Made by a program: the position numbers and the translations under genes. Positions 22,000-22,965 of a DNA stretch of 22,965 nucleotides are shown one piece after another; position 1 is the first letter of the stretch; each line of letters opens with the position of its first letter. The notes beneath the pieces were generated by a model, which searched no databases, was not told the DNA's origin, and saw only the letters and a list, made by a program, of their open reading frames with translations. This DNA is from Anaerobutyricum faecale (GTDB taxonomy: Bacteria; Bacillota; Clostridia; Lachnospirales; Lachnospiraceae): contig DWWR01000093.1 of NCBI GenBank assembly GCA_019119645.1, positions 1-22,965 on the forward strand, read 5' to 3'.

Positions 22000-22040
22000 T
22001 TCCGCTGCTTACGCAGCTAAATCCTCAGTTTTGGCTAAGC

Positions 22041-22116
22041 GCCATATGCCTTTCAGAGCAAAAATACTTCTGCAAGTAAACTTGCAACGCTATTTTTCGC
22101 TCTGAAGGCGCATGGC
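22041..22116 (-). repeat. 76-bp nested palindrome at the 3' end of groEL
   Basis: Outer imperfect arms of 26 nt (22041-22066 and 22091-22116) enclose a perfect 7-bp hairpin (TGCAAGT 22071-22077, ACTTGCA 22080-22086). It begins 12 nt after the groEL stop codon. ATGGCTGAATAG at 22112-22123 is the exact complement of CTATTCAGCCAT in each 86-bp repeat. Confidence 0.75.
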
Positions 22117-22128
22117 TGAATAGTTACA

Positions 22129-22965
22129 TTACATCATTCCCATTCCGCCGGCCGGAGCTCCTGCTGCAGGTGTCTCTTCCTTGATATCAGCCACAACAGA
22201 TTCTGTGGTCAGTAATGTGGAAGCTACGCTTGTAGCGTTTTGCAGTGCGCTTCTTGTAACTTTAGCAGGGTCGATGATACCAGATTTGATCATGTCAACG
22301 TAAGTCTCTGTCAGGGCATCGAAACCTGTGCCAACTTCGCTCTCGTAAACTTTGTTGATGATTACGGAGCCTTCCAGTCCTGCATTGGCTGCGATGTGGT
22401 ACAGAGGAGCTTCCAGAGCTTTGAGAACGATCTCAGCGCCTGTCTTCTCGTCACCGGATAAATCTTTTGTCATCTCTTTTACAGTTTTAGCTGCGTGGAT
22501 GTAAGCAGACCCGCCGCCGGCGATGATACCTTCCTCCACAGCTGCTTTTGTGGCTGCCAGAGCATCTTCCAGACGAAGTTTTGCTTCTTTCATCTCTGTC
22601 TCAGTAGCAGCACCTACACGGATAACAGCTACGCCGCCGGATAATTTAGCCAGTCTCTCCTGTAATTTTTCTCTGTCGAAATCAGAAGTTGTGGTTTCAA
22701 TCTGGCTCTTAATCTGGCCGATTCTTGCCTGGATAGCATCTTTATCACCCAGACCGTCAACGATAACGGTATTCTCTTTTTCAACTTTAACGGATTTTGC
22801 ACGTCCGAGCATATCCATGGTAGCGTCTTTTAATTCAAGGCCGACTTCCTCGGAAATAACGGTGCCGCCTGTCAGGATAGCGATATCTTCAAGCATTGCT
22901 TTTCTTCTGTCGCCGTAGCCAGGAGCTTTCACACCGACAACGGAGAAGGTTCCTCTTAATTTATT
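22129..22965 (-). CDS. groEL: 60-kDa chaperonin GroEL, C-terminal half (5' end outside the window)
   Basis: 278 codons plus stop of GroEL, entering from the right edge in frame (NKLRGTFSVVGVKAPGYGDRRK). GroEL forms the double-ring ATP-driven folding chamber with GroES. Visible are the end of the apical domain, the second intermediate region and equatorial domain (LSGGVAVIRVGA, EEGIIAGGGSAYIHA, NAGLEGSVI, DALTETYVDM, KVTRSALQNATSVA), and the typical Gly-Met tail ending GGMGMM. The first Met-like codon in the window (22932) is an internal GTG, not a start. The C-terminus is complete. The stop is followed at once by the palindrome and repeats. groES should lie beyond the right edge. Confidence 0.97.
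   Translation of the reverse strand, partial: NKLRGTFSVVGVKAPGYGDRRKAMLEDIAILTGGTVISEEVGLELKDATMDMLGRAKSVKVEKENTVIVDGLGDKDAIQARIGQIKSQIETTTSDFDREKLQERLAKLSGGVAVIRVGAATETEMKEAKLRLEDALAATKAAVEEGIIAGGGSAYIHAAKTVKEMTKDLSGDEKTGAEIVLKALEAPLYHIAANAGLEGSVIINKVYESEVGTGFDALTETYVDMIKSGIIDPAKVTRSALQNATSVASTLLTTESVVADIKEETPAAGAPAGGMGMM

Noticed and set aside
21768..22079. 103-codon plus-strand frame with an internally repeated protein
   Set aside because: It is just the 86-bp DNA repeat read in frame; no ribosome site and no promoter.
1..22965. CRISPR array, insertion sequence, prophage, defence or biosynthetic system
   Set aside because: No regularly spaced short repeats, transposase, integrase, phage or effector genes were seen; the only long repeat is the two-copy element by groEL.

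Overview
The window looks like a chromosomal housekeeping segment of an anaerobic Firmicute of the class Clostridia, most likely Lachnospiraceae or a close relative. The reasons are a clostridial NfnAB-type ferredoxin:NADP oxidoreductase pair, a T-box-controlled cysS-mrnC-rlmB operon, a stand-alone GlnRS, a SleB-like wall hydrolase, a DUF1700/HAAS protein, strong AGGAGG-type ribosome sites, and tRNA genes without encoded CCA. This is inference from gene content; species cannot be given.

Layout, left to right. Nearly everything is on the minus strand. 1-117 is the 5' end of an unrecognised basic protein running off the left edge. Then come guaB (IMP dehydrogenase), the nfnB/nfnA pair, glnS, a SleB-like exported hydrolase, an exported C39-like cysteine peptidase with a structured leader, tRNA-Thr(GGT), and an aroK-like kinase. 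Only two genes are on the plus strand: an unknown two-segment membrane protein (9493-10245) and a DUF6020-type polytopic membrane protein (10378-12015). The latter meets, tail to tail with a 7-nt overlap, a DPM1/GtrB-like glycosyltransferase that closes the operon T-box(Cys)-cysS-mrnC-rlmB-GT2. Then come ispF and an Eis-like acetyltransferase (ATGA coupled), tRNA-Met and tRNA-Val behind a perfect consensus promoter, and the operon ACT protein - transglutaminase lipoprotein - HAAS membrane protein - M20D amidohydrolase. The window ends in the C-terminal half of groEL.

Most CDS starts were moved downstream of the longest open frame to an ATG with a well-spaced Shine-Dalgarno site; several longer frames begin with TTG inside or before the ribosome site and are not credible.

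No defence system, prophage, insertion sequence or CRISPR array is visible. The unusual content is mostly non-coding: (a) an 86-bp near-identical direct repeat and a 76-bp nested palindrome directly downstream of groEL, with covariation-like evidence that the minus-strand RNA folds; (b) a head-to-tail array of tight hairpins between tRNA-Met and ispF; (c) a possible three-way-junction RNA leader on the C39 peptidase gene; (d) a perfect 13-bp dyad at the predicted start site of the nfnAB promoter; (e) a terminator-like hairpin inside the DUF6020 coding region. On the protein side, the shikimate kinase lacks the usual substrate Arg, the GlnRS has a degenerate KMSKS loop, and IspF carries a CxxCxxC tail.
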